Below are positions 22,700-34,500 of a stretch of DNA of 64,000 bases, piece by piece. Source of the stretch: Cryptomeria japonica. Lineage: Eukaryota > Streptophyta > Pinopsida > Cupressales > Cupressaceae. The number at the start of each line of letters is the position of its first letter. Position 1 is the stretch's first letter. The notes beneath the pieces are model-generated. The model saw only the letters and a program-made list of their open reading frames with translations. It was not told the DNA's origin and made no database searches. Position numbers and translations under genes: made by a program. The stretch lies in contig NC_081410.1 of the NCBI RefSeq assembly GCF_030272615.1, positions 567,753,152 to 567,817,151 of the forward strand, in the 5' to 3' direction.

Positions 22700-23872
22700 T
22701 TGTCACCACAGCACATGACACACTTCCACAACAATAAAACATTGAGTAGTGGGCCCACAAGATTGCCAACTTAATCTTCCATTGGTCAATAACAAAGAGC
22801 TTATGATAATCCTCCTTGATGCATGAGAGTTGTTGATTTGATTGATGTAAGGATTCTCGAGGCCCCAAGCCAACATAAAAATAATGAGATCATATGATGT
22901 ATAAGGATTACCCATCTCAAAGGAGATGAATGGTCCTCTCAACTCAACTATAACACACTAAGAACTTGCCCCTCAAAGATGTGAGGGTGGTTTGATCATT
23001 CAACTCACCACAAGATCTCATGGCTCCGCAAATGTGAGGATTGGGAGCACCACCTTGTTCTACAAAATGATATTGCACTACTGACATCAAACAAAGAAGG
23101 TAAGCATATAAGCAAGGGGTCACAATCAATTATATGGGAATTGTAAACCAATGTGGTAACATAGGCCTGACATATTAGCTTTGAACTCAAATAGCTTGCA
23201 TGGATTGTAGATCTCATCTTGCACACACATTTGATGGTTGGCGCAATCTTGGAGGAATGTTGAACACTGACACTATAAGGAGATGTGAGGATTGCATGAT
23301 CAATGGCTCTCGGGACCCCAATGCACACAATATGTGCATTGCCTTTATTAACATTGAGACATCAGTAAGCTCAAAAGGTCATTTATCACATAATATCAAT
23401 GTTATGATTCCCTTGAGCTTGTACCATAAAATGATCACACAAGCTACCAGGACTGTGAATATGAAGCTTGGTGATACATGAGTGGAACAATTATTCATAG
23501 GGGTTGGGAGCACAACATAACACAAAAATGCAAACACATGACACTATTTGATGCAAGGGCTCAATAAAGGACTAAATGGGGCCAATTAAGTCAAATTTCT
23601 CAGATTGGTTATAATTAAGGAACCATTGAATGAGACAAAAAGTTAGGAAATGCCAAATGTAAGATTTTGGACCAACATAAGCTCTAGTTGAGGATGTGTA
23701 CCCCCTGCGGGTGTAGCAAGAAGCTAAAAATATCTCCAAGAGTAGATCAAGACTGAAAATGGAATAGGGGATAACAAAATGAGGAAAAACATGACAAATA
23801 TGTACAGGACAAGCAAGAGGAAGCAAAACCAAAAAAATACAAAAATAAACAAAGACAAAAGTTCACATAATC
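22700..23872. repeat. Dispersed repeat A, copy 1
   Basis: It aligns in order with 26765-26898 and 28646-29590. Shared blocks include the GAGGCCCCAA region, AAAGATGTGAGGGT, GTAGATCTCATC-TGCACACACAT, CAATTATTCATAGGGGTTGGGAG and AGGAAATGCCAA. By eye the identity is moderate, so the duplication is old. No protein was recognised; the type of repeat is unknown. Confidence 0.6.
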
Positions 23873-24352
23873 ATTATCCCCTCACTTTCTCAACATAAAA
23901 CCAATAAAAGGAAATATGCAATCTGGTCCCCCCCGAAGCCAAATTGGGTGAAACTGAATTTTGACGGGGCTTCTAAAGGCAATCCTGGCCCCTTCGGAAT
24001 AGGCTATGTTATCAGAGATCAAACAGGAGCAATCATCGGGAAAATGGCAAAACCAATCCCTCCAGACACCAATAACATAGCAGAGTTTACCGCTCTACTA
24101 TTAGGCTTGAAAGACTGCATCAAAAATGTTTCAGTGGAAGGAGACTCGGAGATAGCAATTAATGCTATAAGGAAGAAGTTAATCCCCAATTGGAGGCTTC
24201 AAGCTTTATTGGAAAGAATACTAGAAAACCTTAATAGTCTTGATCACTTCGAGGCAAAACATATTTATAGAGAAGCAAATGAAGAGGTGGATGCTTTATC
24301 AAAAGTTGTAGCTCAAGGCACTTTTGTTCACTGGTGGACTCAGGGCTTGTAG
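23873..24352 (+). pseudogene. LINE ORF2 C-terminus, RNase H domain (truncated)
   Basis: The frame is open from the truncation point to TAG at 24350-24352. It holds the plant LINE RNase H motif KLNFDGASKGNPGP, then IAEFTALLLGLKDC, then VEGDSEIAINA and REANEEVDALS. Compared with the full-length copy it lacks four residues after GLKDCI. With no start codon, endonuclease or RT it cannot act alone. Confidence 0.9.
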
Positions 24353-24874
24353 CCAATTGTTAACCTAGATTGAGCAAGCTTACAAGATTTGATCAAATAA
24401 GGTTTGAGACACGGCTTGCCAGTAGATTGGCGGACTGCAATAATCAAATATAAATATTCCTTTCTCACCCTCCTTTTGGCGGTTGACTCCAACAGTCACT
24501 TTCTTTTCAAATAAACTATCCAGTTAACCTCAGGGCGCAAGGTGGGTCCGGTTTAGCCTAGTAGACAAACCGACTTCATAAAAAAAAGGGACCCACAAAG
24601 CTCCAGCTGGTGAGCGTCACCGCTTAGTCCTTTCCATGAGCTGTCCGCAGGCTAATCTTTCCCTCCGCACTCGAGTAGATTTGGCTTAATTTGGGCATTT
24701 AATTTCCGCCACCTTCGTGTGAGCCTTTATTGCTCTCTAATTCCCATTATTACTCGTCGAGTCATGCGCCCGCCTTCCTGCAGAAGCGTCCTATTCTTGC
24801 TTCATTATTTTCTTTCGGCATTCTCTGGTTTCATCTCTGGTTTCTCTTCTTGCATGCCCTTGATCTCGGCTACC

Positions 24875-25645
24875 ATGGCTTTTGAGCCCCCGTTCAGTTT
24901 CATTATGAGTGTGTATCCTAGGCCTGTCTCTTGCTTCGGTGCAGACACCCCCATATCACTAAGTGCCTCTACTCGCCAGGTTTCTTTCAGGAAGATGTCA
25001 GATTTGAGACTCAAATGTCTCCTTATCTACTCGGACCCTCCAGTTCTTCTTGCTGTCAAATTAATTCTAGGTAGCGCACATTTGAGCAGAGATGAATACC
25101 CAAGGAATAACACCAGCATCTCATCCAGATTTGTGGCGTCTTTGCTGGACCAGAAGCTACCCAAGCAAATGGTCTGGAATCTTACTAGGGAACTCTTCCC
25201 AGTGGAAATTCTTCAAGAACTCCAAGAAGTATTGAACAAGGCCCTCCATGATTCTGGTGCACCTAGACCAAGTGACTGAATCCTCTTTAATGCCCACGGA
25301 GAACTTATCAATTATTACCCATTCCTACTGGACCTGAAGGGTAAAGAATTGAATAGGCACAGAGCGTTTGCTAGTGCAGGGCTGAGCTACCTCAAATGGC
25401 ATTTCTTAGGTGAAGACCCGAAGGCTCAAGGGAAAGAGGAGATTATGTTCCAATTCGCAAGGCTGAATGGATTCCTGCCTTTGGCTGCTGCAGAAGTAGA
25501 GCCAAAACCAAAACAGAGCAGCAGAGGTGGCTTAAGCAGAGGTCGAGAGAGCATGGGTCGTGGTCGGGGCTCTTCAGCAAGCAGAGGTCGAGGCCGTCCT
25601 AGGAAGCAGGTGCAACAACAACCCGACATTCCCTACTCAAGCTAG
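24875..25645 (+). pseudogene. LINE ORF3: RG-rich protein with AT-hook core (one stop)
   Basis: The frame begins at an ATG in good plant context (TACCATGG), 522 bp after the ORF2 stop, and runs 256 codons to TAG at 25643-25645, interrupted only by TGA at 25277-25279. The second copy (43453-44220) has CGA there. The N-terminal two thirds look globular (VYPRPVSCFGADTPISL, then SSRFVASLLDQKLPKQMV, then HGELINYYPFLLDLKGKEL). The last 50 residues are Arg/Gly/Ser-rich and contain GRGRPRK, the AT-hook DNA-binding core. The frame remains open about 50 codons upstream without another shared ATG. The function is unknown; nucleic-acid binding is inferred. Confidence 0.75.
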
Positions 25646-25992
25646 GCTTTCTACGGTCACCTCTTTTTGAGTTCTAGATATGCAATTATACATGTATATT
25701 TTCATTAGGTTTTAATTTTATGTTCAAAAACTATGTATCTAGGTAGCCGGAAATGAGACATTATCATTAATAGTGTGTTTGTTTTTCCTAGACTACTAAA
25801 CCTTTGACGGTTTAGATAAATGGCTAAAACATAAGCTTAAAGGTTTTCAGGTTTTGGTGGGATCTCTGTGCTCACTAAGAGCAAGGGTTTTTTGAATGTC
25901 TTGGAACTCAGTGACAAACCTATGTATTTAAACTAATTAATATAAATCTGGCTCTGCCTTTACCGATCAAAAAAAAAAAAGTTCACATAATC

Positions 25993-26764
25993 GATTAACT
26001 TGGGAGCACAAATGGAAGGATTAAAATTTGCCTATGACTACATGTAGCAAGGGACAAGTATTGCATGTCATGCCCACAAAGAAAACTTATGGCCCAAGGC
26101 CATTGAAAAATTGATAACCACCACTTGCCTCGGTCAAGGATAATATTTTCAGCTGAAATGCTTCTTTTTGCCTTGAAAATTTACGCGCTGCCGAATTAAT
26201 GCATGTAATTTCTCACTAACATAAGCATGTGAATGGGGCCATCATCTTTGAAGAAGAGAAGTGTTGGATGTTTTTTATAACACGACCCTAGATTTGAAAA
26301 CATGTCATGCAACACAAATGGATAATCAAAAACACTATCAAAATATTCATATCTACCACTTGGCTCATACAATGCAAATTATAACCACATGGGTCAGCAA
26401 CATTATTCTGATACATTGGAAGTGGAGATGTGTTGGGGTTCATGCCTCAAATATCTTGCTGAATGCTCACTGCCTTAGGTATATTAGACTGAAATTGAGT
26501 GCCTCTGATTCAAATGAAACAAAACTGCATTCTTGGCTGAAAGACTGATCTGTAGACAACCCTGCATTAGTTGTACACACTGAATGGGCTGCACTTTGTA
26601 GAACTGTCATGTTATCTACACAGGTAATTTCTTCTTCCTTATCAGCACTCAAGTCCTATTGAATGCCTATACTGTCAAACTTGCTGGCTTGGTTAGCAGA
26701 TATATCAATGTCATCAAAACAAAATAGATTTAATGCCAAGGTTAGAAATCATTGCCTCAGTACA
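25993..26764. other. No gene seen
   Basis: AT-rich sequence between the LINE insertion and repeat A copy 2. Short open frames exist on both strands and none resembles a known protein. Confidence 0.4.
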
Positions 26765-29590
26765 CTATTATGTCACTACCGCACACCACAATTCACATAG
26801 CACACAAATTCTCGTGGGTCCACAAGACTGCTACCAACTCACACCCACTTTGGTGAGCAACAAGAGCTCATGATAATCCTCCTTGACACGTGAGAATTTG
26901 TAATGTCCCCTTATGTTATCCTTTATGAATTAGGGAACAATTAACTAAATCAATCAATTGTAAAAGACTTCTTTCCTCAAAGTCCCAAATAACGTGTAAG
27001 ATAATAAGAGTAGAAGTTGATACCACTTTGCAAATGATGCTTATTATGGAATATATATTACTAATATATTGATATTAAAAGATATACGAGGCTTTAAAAC
27101 ATATGCAAGATGATTTGGTCTACTCAATATAATAATGATAAGACTATCTTGCTGTCTCAGATATGAAAAATTGATGAATATGCAAAGAAGATATTTTATT
27201 GTCTGTCTGAGTTCACTTGATGTAAAGCTCTGTCTGATATACTTGCAATGTACTTGATGTTATTCTTGATGTGCCTGATCTTGACCCTTAAAACGTATGC
27301 AATAATGATTCCAAATAGTGCTTAGAACGATGTGATGGTCTGCTGTTACTTATATGTCCTTATGAATCTGCAGAGGTATATGATGATATCACTTACAGTG
27401 ATATGTTGCTGTCTCCGACGTGAAAGTATATGCTTGCAACAATGATTAATATGATGCAATAATGATGGGACTGTCTCAGATATAATTCCGATTGGTGAAT
27501 GCTCCCAATTTTGGGCCTTCAGCCTTGCTCACTCTCAGCTCTTCCAAACTGGAATAAGAGAATAAGATAAAATACCTTCCACCACTAAACGGATGCTGTG
27601 TCTGATATATATGGTCTTCCCTTGCAGCAAATGGCGCTGTGTCTGATTTCCAATTATCGATTCCTTCCCCAATTAAGTGGATCCTATTGCCATAATATAT
27701 CTTGAAAAATGAATGGATCGCACCTCTTAATGATTGATGAGACACATTCTTTCCTCATCGTCTCTCTTCATAAAATACCAATTAGTTTATAATTGTTCTT
27801 CTAAATGACTAATCGATGTTGGCATTAGTTTGAGTGACCGCTGCCTGCCATTGTGAAAGATGGTTATCATTTCATTGGAGTATTTTGATATTGGTTGCTT
27901 CTCAAAAGGCTCAAAACTTCTACTTGCATCCATATCTTCAAAACGGAATATTCACACAATAGTGGAAGATCAAGTTGCCGCAAAGTCCAATACTTGACTC
28001 TTAATACCGTGGTGCTTGTATACGAAGATTCGTAGCAGAAGATATCAACATCGTCTATATTAATATTTCACTTTTCACCAGGTAATCGACGTCTTCCTTA
28101 ATAGACCACAACACTGTCACACATAATCATGTTTATTCTTTACAATATAGTTAAGAGGTGTCAATTACCCTTAACACATGTTCTTATGATTGGTGCTCAT
28201 AATTTAATCAATTGATATCGTTAGGTGGCGATACTTGATGAAATTGGATGTTTCTTTAAATATTGTCATCTCCTATGTTGTTCCTCTTCACATCTTGATG
28301 ATGGGTCTTAACCTTTGTTCTTCCATTATTGCTCCCTGATGTCTTTGGAACACCTAGCCACCGTGCGGACTATTTTTGCCAAGGTAGCCTTCTCAATATC
28401 ATTCGAGGGGAGTTTTAAGTATTGATCGGGAGTGATGATTGTAATCGATATTGATACTTGCAGGTCTTTATGACTTATCATTCTTGTCCTACTATATAAC
28501 GGATAACCTACTATTGATACTATGTACACTTCATTATTTTCTACTCTTAACTACTCAACTTTTGTTATCAATGCTGCCAGTCTTGATCCACAATTGTTCT
28601 TTGTCTGTTATCTTTTTGGCTCAAAGATGGGGACATGACAGAATTGTCAATTCAATTGATTTGAGGGTTCTCAAGGCCCCAAACTAACATAAATATAATG
28701 AGATAATAGGGAGTTACGTGGTTGGTTCAGCTTGAAATACACGAACGCTCTTTGCAACCCAACTTTAACACATCAAGATCTCACCCCACAAAGATGTGAG
28801 GGTTGTTCGAATCTCGATCATACAACTCACTACAAGATCTCACGGCTCCACAAACCCAAGGATATCATGATTATGCCCAAGAACTCATGGAACCCCCACA
28901 TTTCTCTGCATTGATGAGATTACATTTCTGACATCACATTAAGCACATGAGGATATAAAAGGTGGCCTATAGCCAGCAATATAGAAATAGTTTACCATTG
29001 GTGCAATGTGAGCTTGACAGATTGGCATTGAACTCAAAGGGCTTACACAGATTGTAGATCTCATCCTGCACACACATCTGATGGTTGGCACAATCTTAGA
29101 GGAGTGGGCAGCACTGACACCATAAGAAGATTTGAGGGCTGCACAATCAAAAGGATATCAATTACCATTGGACCCCCTGATGCACAGGAACTTTGCTGCA
29201 TACAATATGACTCTGCCACTGACTAAACCCTCCACAACACATAACTTGATATCATTAAGCTCAAGATCTCAGCCATTTGGCACATAATTTCAATGTTATC
29301 ATTCCCCAAGTTTGTACTATTGAATAATCACATAGCCCACCATGCAACTGTGAACCTTGGCCATACACATGACTTGAACAATTATTCATAGGGGTTGGGA
29401 GTTCAACACATGGAAGAAATATAAGCACAGGGGCACAAGTTGATGTAGGGGCATGATCAAAGGCTTGATCAAGGACTTAATGCCAATGGATTTTCTGAAG
29501 TCAAATTTATTGGATTGGTTATATCCAGAGAGCCATTGAAGAAGATAAAAAACTAGGAAATGCCAATTGCAAGATTTTGGACCAATTGTG
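26765..29590. repeat. Dispersed repeat A, copy 2, split by a solo LTR
   Basis: The repeat matches copy 1 (22700-23690) in two parts, 26765-26898 and 28646-29590, interrupted exactly by the LTR at 26899-28640. Copy 1 reads straight across the break, which confirms the insertion. Confidence 0.65.
26899..28640. mobile_element. Solo LTR with GAATT target duplication
   Basis: A 1742-bp unit starts TGTAATGTCCCC and ends GGGGACATGACA, so its ends are inverted repeats with one mismatch in 12. It is flanked by GAATT at 26894-26898 and 28641-28645. No internal coding sequence was found. It is best explained by recombination between the two LTRs of a gypsy-type element; the family and strand were not determined. 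Confidence 0.85.
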
Positions 29591-30585
29591 ATGATGATGA
29601 AATCCCATTCAATATAAAGCTTTCTGGTTTACTGGATATTGAATAATTGGTTAACTGCTAAAGTGCTTAAGGCCTTTGTTCTTATGGATTTTTTGTTGCT
29701 TGAAAGTGGTGGGCATTTGTGAATCGAGTGAGGTTGTCTCCATGTATATATATCAAAGACTTTCTAAGTGCAGGATGATGAACCTTTTGAACAAGCATTA
29801 GATGGTTGTCATGGACCTTTTGGACAAGCATTGGGATGTTAGAATCATAAGTTTTGAGTCTTGACCTTTGTTTATGGGAGGTCACCAATATCTCTCTACT
29901 TGTAGGACGATTCATAAGGGGAAGAGGCTGATGCATATCTCTGGAACCTGGGGAGAATCTGGAGCAAGGTCACTCAGAGCTTGCATTGTAACCTTAGGCT
30001 TAAATTTAGCTAGTCTTTGTCTTCCACACAGTTGGACAAATGAATAACATGAGTAGTTCTTGATTCTATGTTCTTACGACAAAATATAAAACTGAGAGTT
30101 AATATATACAATTTCTCCAATTCTGTAGTAGAGCTAGTATCATTTGCCAACTTCATTGTAGCAGAAGCAATTATCTTAACATGAATCTACTACAAATCAG
30201 ACGTTATGTATGTACTACTGCGTAGGGAGATGTGTATGGAAAAATATTACTAGGCCAAAATTATACATTTAGTTCAAGTTTATTTTTCTAAATATATTAA
30301 TATGATTTTTCACTAACTTCTCACACAAATCTGTCGGCAAACCAAAACAGGAAGCTGCCGGACAGAAGCAGATCAGTCTACAGATTTGTCATATTTTCCA
30401 TGGACTAAAAGTTGATCAGTCAGTATCTGTTTGAATTTTGTGGATTAGTTTGGGGGTTTTGCAGTTTACGTACAGAATGTCTACATGACATGCAAAATGA
30501 AAGGATAAATGGTCAAAATTGGGTACATGAACCAGTGGTTGCCAGTGGCAGCTGAAATGCGAGATTCAAAGAGACTACACATGAA
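29591..30585. other. No gene seen
   Basis: AT-rich sequence between repeat A and the non-autonomous LTR element. It could be intron of the FEY-like gene if that gene's 5' exons lie further left, but no such exon was recognised. Confidence 0.3.
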
Positions 30586-30590
30586 TAAAT

Positions 30591-31027
30591 TGTTGATTTT
30601 ACAGTAGTGCTCGTTAACCGCAGGCAAACATCAGATCTGTTGCCTTCCCAACCATAGACGATAAGCTCTTATCGTCACCCCTGAGCACACTACATGTCCT
30701 TCATGTCATTGAATTCATGTCTTTCATGTCGTTGAATTCATGTCTATTGATGCAATCATGACCTTGCATATATATGAATCAATACCTCCTAATAGACCTC
30801 AAGTCGGCCATATACTTTTGGCGCCAAGGATAGGGTAAGACCTATATATTAGAAGCTACATATGAGTCTCCCTTAGTTGCAAGTTACATTTAACTTATTC
30901 ACAAGTTAAATATGATGCCCAATTAGGGCCTGACTATTAATGTCTTCTAAGGCCGGCAGAGCCACATGCACGCTAGGCGAGCTAGGTCGGCCCTAGAAGG
31001 GCTCCGACCTAGCTACATACATCAACA
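30591..31027 (-). repeat. 3' LTR (left) of the non-autonomous element
   Basis: It contains a perfect palindrome GACGATAAG-CT-CTTATCGTC at 30657-30676 and an 11-bp inverted repeat AGCTAGGTCGG/CCGACCTAGCT at 30980-31014. About 20 bp near 30720-30745 are a local direct repeat absent from the other LTR. Confidence 0.9.
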
Positions 31028-31039
31028 CTCCCTCTTTGC
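31028..31039 (-). promoter_or_regulatory. Polypurine tract
   Basis: On the minus strand GCAAAGAGGGAG abuts the TG of the 3' LTR, as expected for the plus-strand primer. Confidence 0.75.
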
Positions 31040-31390
31040 TAGGGAGGAGACCTTCTCAAGATCCGAGATACATGGCTGCTCCCATGAAAAATGTAAGTGA
31101 ATACAACCACCATGGCTACTCCCATGGATGATGTTCACCATAGCTACTTCGAGAGGGTCAACAAGCACATCATGGAATTTCTTCCATGATACCCACCATA
31201 CCTAGTCGCAGAGGGTGGGCTCACCATGCCTACTCGCAGAGGGTGGAAGAGGGCTTTCACCTCAACCTTCTCCCAGAGAAGAATGCATCTCCACCATGTC
31301 TACTCGCAGAGGGTGGATCCACCATACCTAATCGTAGAGGGTGGAACGAGGGCTTTCACCTCAAGCTTCTCTCGCAAAGAAGAATGCATT

Positions 31391-31534
31391 AACAAGGGAT
31401 TGCACCTCGAACTTCTCCCTCACAGAGAAGAACTCATTAACAAGGGATTGCACCTCAAACTTCTCCCTCACAGAGAAGAACTCATTAACAAGGGATTGCA
31501 CCTCGAACTTCTCCCTCATAGAGAAGAACTCATT
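31391..31534. repeat. 48-bp tandem repeat, three copies
   Basis: Three near-identical 48-bp units start AACAAGGGATTGCACCTC and end GAAGAACTCATT. Upstream (31080-31380) shorter, related blocks repeat CTCGCAGAGGGTGG and CTACTCCCATGG. The array lies near the 3' end of the element. No protein role is evident. Confidence 0.85.
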
Positions 31535-31638
31535 AACAAAAATTTCATGATGACGTGGCTCCCTCTGAAGCGGAAATGTTAGGCTCTCTCTGAAGTTGAA
31601 ATGTCAAGCTCCCTTTGAAGCTGAAATGTTAGGCTTCC

Positions 31639-32361
31639 TCAAGCTCCCTCTGAAGTTGAAATCAATCTTCTGACCTCTTCATCCAAGGTTATTTCTGATG
31701 ATATGTCAAACTTCCTCTGAATGTCGATTCTTCCTCTACAAAGAAGTGGAAGCAATCTTCCTTCCTTGAATGCAATCTCTCGTCCAACACGGCCGAGGGT
31801 GATCTGCTCAGTGCCCAGATACACAAAGTTGTTGCAATGCTCCATACTAGCAATCACTCCATTTCCCTTGAAGTACTTCCTCATGGACTCGCTCAGCCCA
31901 TTAAAATAAGCCTTAGCCACTTCCACCCGCCCGCCAAGGCCCTCTCTCAGCAACTCCAAAGTTTGAATAACGTCGACCTTCACACCATCGATCCCCGCTT
32001 GGGACAAATACAAGTGCAATGCATCATAAAGTTCCACAGCATGCTCCGGCGGAACGAGGCCCACGCCATTGTTAACAATCTTATCAACAACCAGATCTTC
32101 CATGGTAGTTTCCAACCTGTTGATGTGTTTTTTATGCACATGCGAACACAGAATAAAATACCTAAAGGGTACCTTATCCTCTCTTGAATAAAGTCTCTGA
32201 ATGCTGAAGATGTTGCGAAAAGGATCAATCGGGATGACTTCAAGGTTCTTTGTATGTAGGATCTCTACGTGTGGATAAGCTCTCTGTGGTATGATGTGAT
32301 TTGCTGGAATCACAAGGGGACTTACACTTGATGACCTAAACGTCTGATTTGCTAGAATCAC
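31639..32361 (-). pseudogene. ORF containing a raffinose synthase fragment captured by the LTR element
   Basis: A 240-codon frame on the element's sense strand. Residues about 85-193 (32109-31783) match the catalytic region of plant raffinose synthase (glycoside hydrolase family 36, galactinol:sucrose galactosyltransferase): TMEDLVVDKIVNNGVGLVPP, then GIDGVKVDVIQTLEL, GGRVEVAKAY, FKGNGVIASMEHCNNF and LGTEQITLGRVG. The KVDV aspartate of the family is retained. After GRVG, where the family continues DDFW, the similarity stops abruptly, and the N-terminal 84 residues are unrelated. With about 110 of the 750-plus residues usual for the family it cannot be an enzyme. No other raffinose synthase sequence was seen nearby, so the fragment belongs to the element. 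Confidence 0.85.
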
Positions 32362-34500
32362 AAGATTTCACTGGCTTAGATTTGAAAAAAAAAAAGAAAA
32401 AGGACGAGGTCGAGGAAAGGATCTAATTCTAACACTAAGAATGTAGGAGCAATGAATAATCTTTGGTGAAAATTCTAACTAAGTCTTGTCTTGACATCCC
32501 AGGACCATCTCCACAAGGTTAGTGCGATCTTCGAAGGAAAGCTTTATGATGTTCAAATCATCACTATAGGCATAGACACCATCAAGCTGATGCATATCAA
32601 TGAAGAAGCGACAATTGAAGTTAAGCTTAAGATGAATGATTCCAGTTGACTACACAAGGCAAGTCTGCAATCAACAAACTGCTAGTAGTATGGATATACG
32701 AATTTCACCATCAATCAAACACATTTCTTCCACTCATCTAATAACATGAAATCAAAATTGAGAAGTATAGAGACCATGCAAATTGTTGAATCGACCCATA
32801 GATTTCACCATTTCTTCAATGAAGTTTTACAAGTCTTTTACAACAACATCTTGGCAACAATCTTTGCCTTCTCTTGCTATTCTACTCTAATTACTATTCT
32901 ATCAACTGACTATTCACTATTAGCTAACTACTCACCTTTTAACTATTGACTAACTATTTTCTATTAGCCTTTACAAATGAAGAGTTGGGGCTTATATAGT
33001 GCCCATAATACAATTCAATGGCTAAGATCAATTTGAGATCAATGGCCAAGATTCTACAATGAAAACCCTAATTAGGGTTTGTTACAACAAACTCAATTCT
33101 GACCAATGAAATAATTGTATTAATTGGACACATGTCTTCTCTGGAATATTCGACCAATGGATAGCCGGGATAGGTACATCGAAGTTTTTGCCACTTTTAA
33201 TGAGTCTGGTACATTGAATCTGGACATGCTGAGGTGGACCAACTCGACTGGAGGAGTGATGACTAGGATGCCACCTTGTCTGATACTTGCAACTTGGTAG
33301 ATATCCAATTTGATGATGCTGAGAAGCTAGCTTTAATTAATTCATCTGAAACTATCTGCTTCTTCAACGAACCCTTGCTCTGACTTCTTTTGTCTTTGAT
33401 GTGTAGGATGATGATGTACCTTGCCTTGGAATGTTGGATTGGAAGAGGTTATTCCTGATGATGCTTGACAGAAGAAGGTCGTCCTTGTCGATGCCCGATC
33501 TTCTTCGTTGAGAGTCTGCTAAGTAATAGATCCTCTGGCTTTGGGTGGTTATTTGAAACATACACAAAAACTTAAAATTAGTCTTTGAGCATCATACCTT
33601 AAAGCATAGAATTAAGGACCTTCCAAGAGAATGATTTAAGATATTAATTTGGAAATGACATGATAAATCCAGAATTCTAATTTTTCAAATTAATGGCAAT
33701 GAAATCAAAATAAATCTTGAATAAGAACTTCAAAATGATTCTTCATACCTTCTCCCTTGAAAGCCTAACTATAAAACCTTGGAAAATGATGAAAGAAGAC
33801 CGGATTTTGCTGGACAAGGGTTGAATTGTGGTCTTCCTTTGGATGAATTATGCCTCCACTAGCCTCCAAAAGAGCTTCTCCTTCTTTAGCAAAATTTCGC
33901 CTCCAATCTGCTGGATTTCGCTCCTCAAATTGCTCCTCAATTTCGCACTTAGAAGGGATGAATGAATGATTTGAAACTTGAAGCAATACTCCCCTATTAT
34001 ATAGAGCACTCACCCTACTCCCTTCAAGGCCGACTTGGCAAATAAGGGGTAAAAACAAATAAAAATTCCTTGAAAAGGTGGCCGACTTGCTTGTAAAAGC
34101 AAATAAATGTATTTGAGTGCTCACCTTCATTTAAAATTTGAAAATTAATTTCAAGGCTTCAAAGGTGGGTTTTTTCATTTGTTTTAAGGCTTAGAATTTA
34201 ATTAATCAAATTATGAATGCCTTAATTTATGCGAACTTGCTTTAGTTTTCCAAATGTCTTGAAATAGGCAAATTTAATGAAAGGTTATAGGCTAGCTTAG
34301 GAATGTTAAAGCTTGATCAAGACTCCTTAAGCATCAAGATATCCACAGTGATGGTTTGAACCCCTTGTCTAGACTTGCTCACTAGATAAAATTGAAATTT
34401 TATCAACCAATATTTGCAAATTTCCATGCCTTTGTATTCTCAATCTTGTAATTTGCCTTAGACTCAATCAAACAAGGTTGAATAATAGATTTTTTGATAT
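32362..34500. other. Interior of the non-autonomous element, no gag or pol
   Basis: Both strands carry only short frames. A minus-strand frame around 32700-32470 (FIDMHQLDGVYAYSDDLN) is open for about 50 codons and could be another captured fragment, but I do not recognise it. TATATA-like motifs near 32993 and 33998 may come from older LTR pieces. Confidence 0.4.

Larger units (their letters stand above)
23873..25980 (+). mobile_element. 5'-truncated L1-type LINE with 12-bp target duplication
   Basis: GTTCACATAATC occurs at 23861-23872 and again at 25981-25992, directly after a 12-A tail, a hallmark of target-primed reverse transcription. The insert begins within the ORF2 C-terminal coding sequence at a point corresponding to about 45204 of the full-length minus-strand LINE. 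It contains the RNase H end of ORF2, a spacer, ORF3 and a 3' UTR, all collinear with that copy. Confidence 0.95.

Noticed and set aside
33765-34130. A 121-codon minus-strand frame in the non-autonomous element
   Set aside because: No resemblance to gag or any family I recognise, and it covers a TATATAG-like motif typical of LTR sequence; not supported as a gene.
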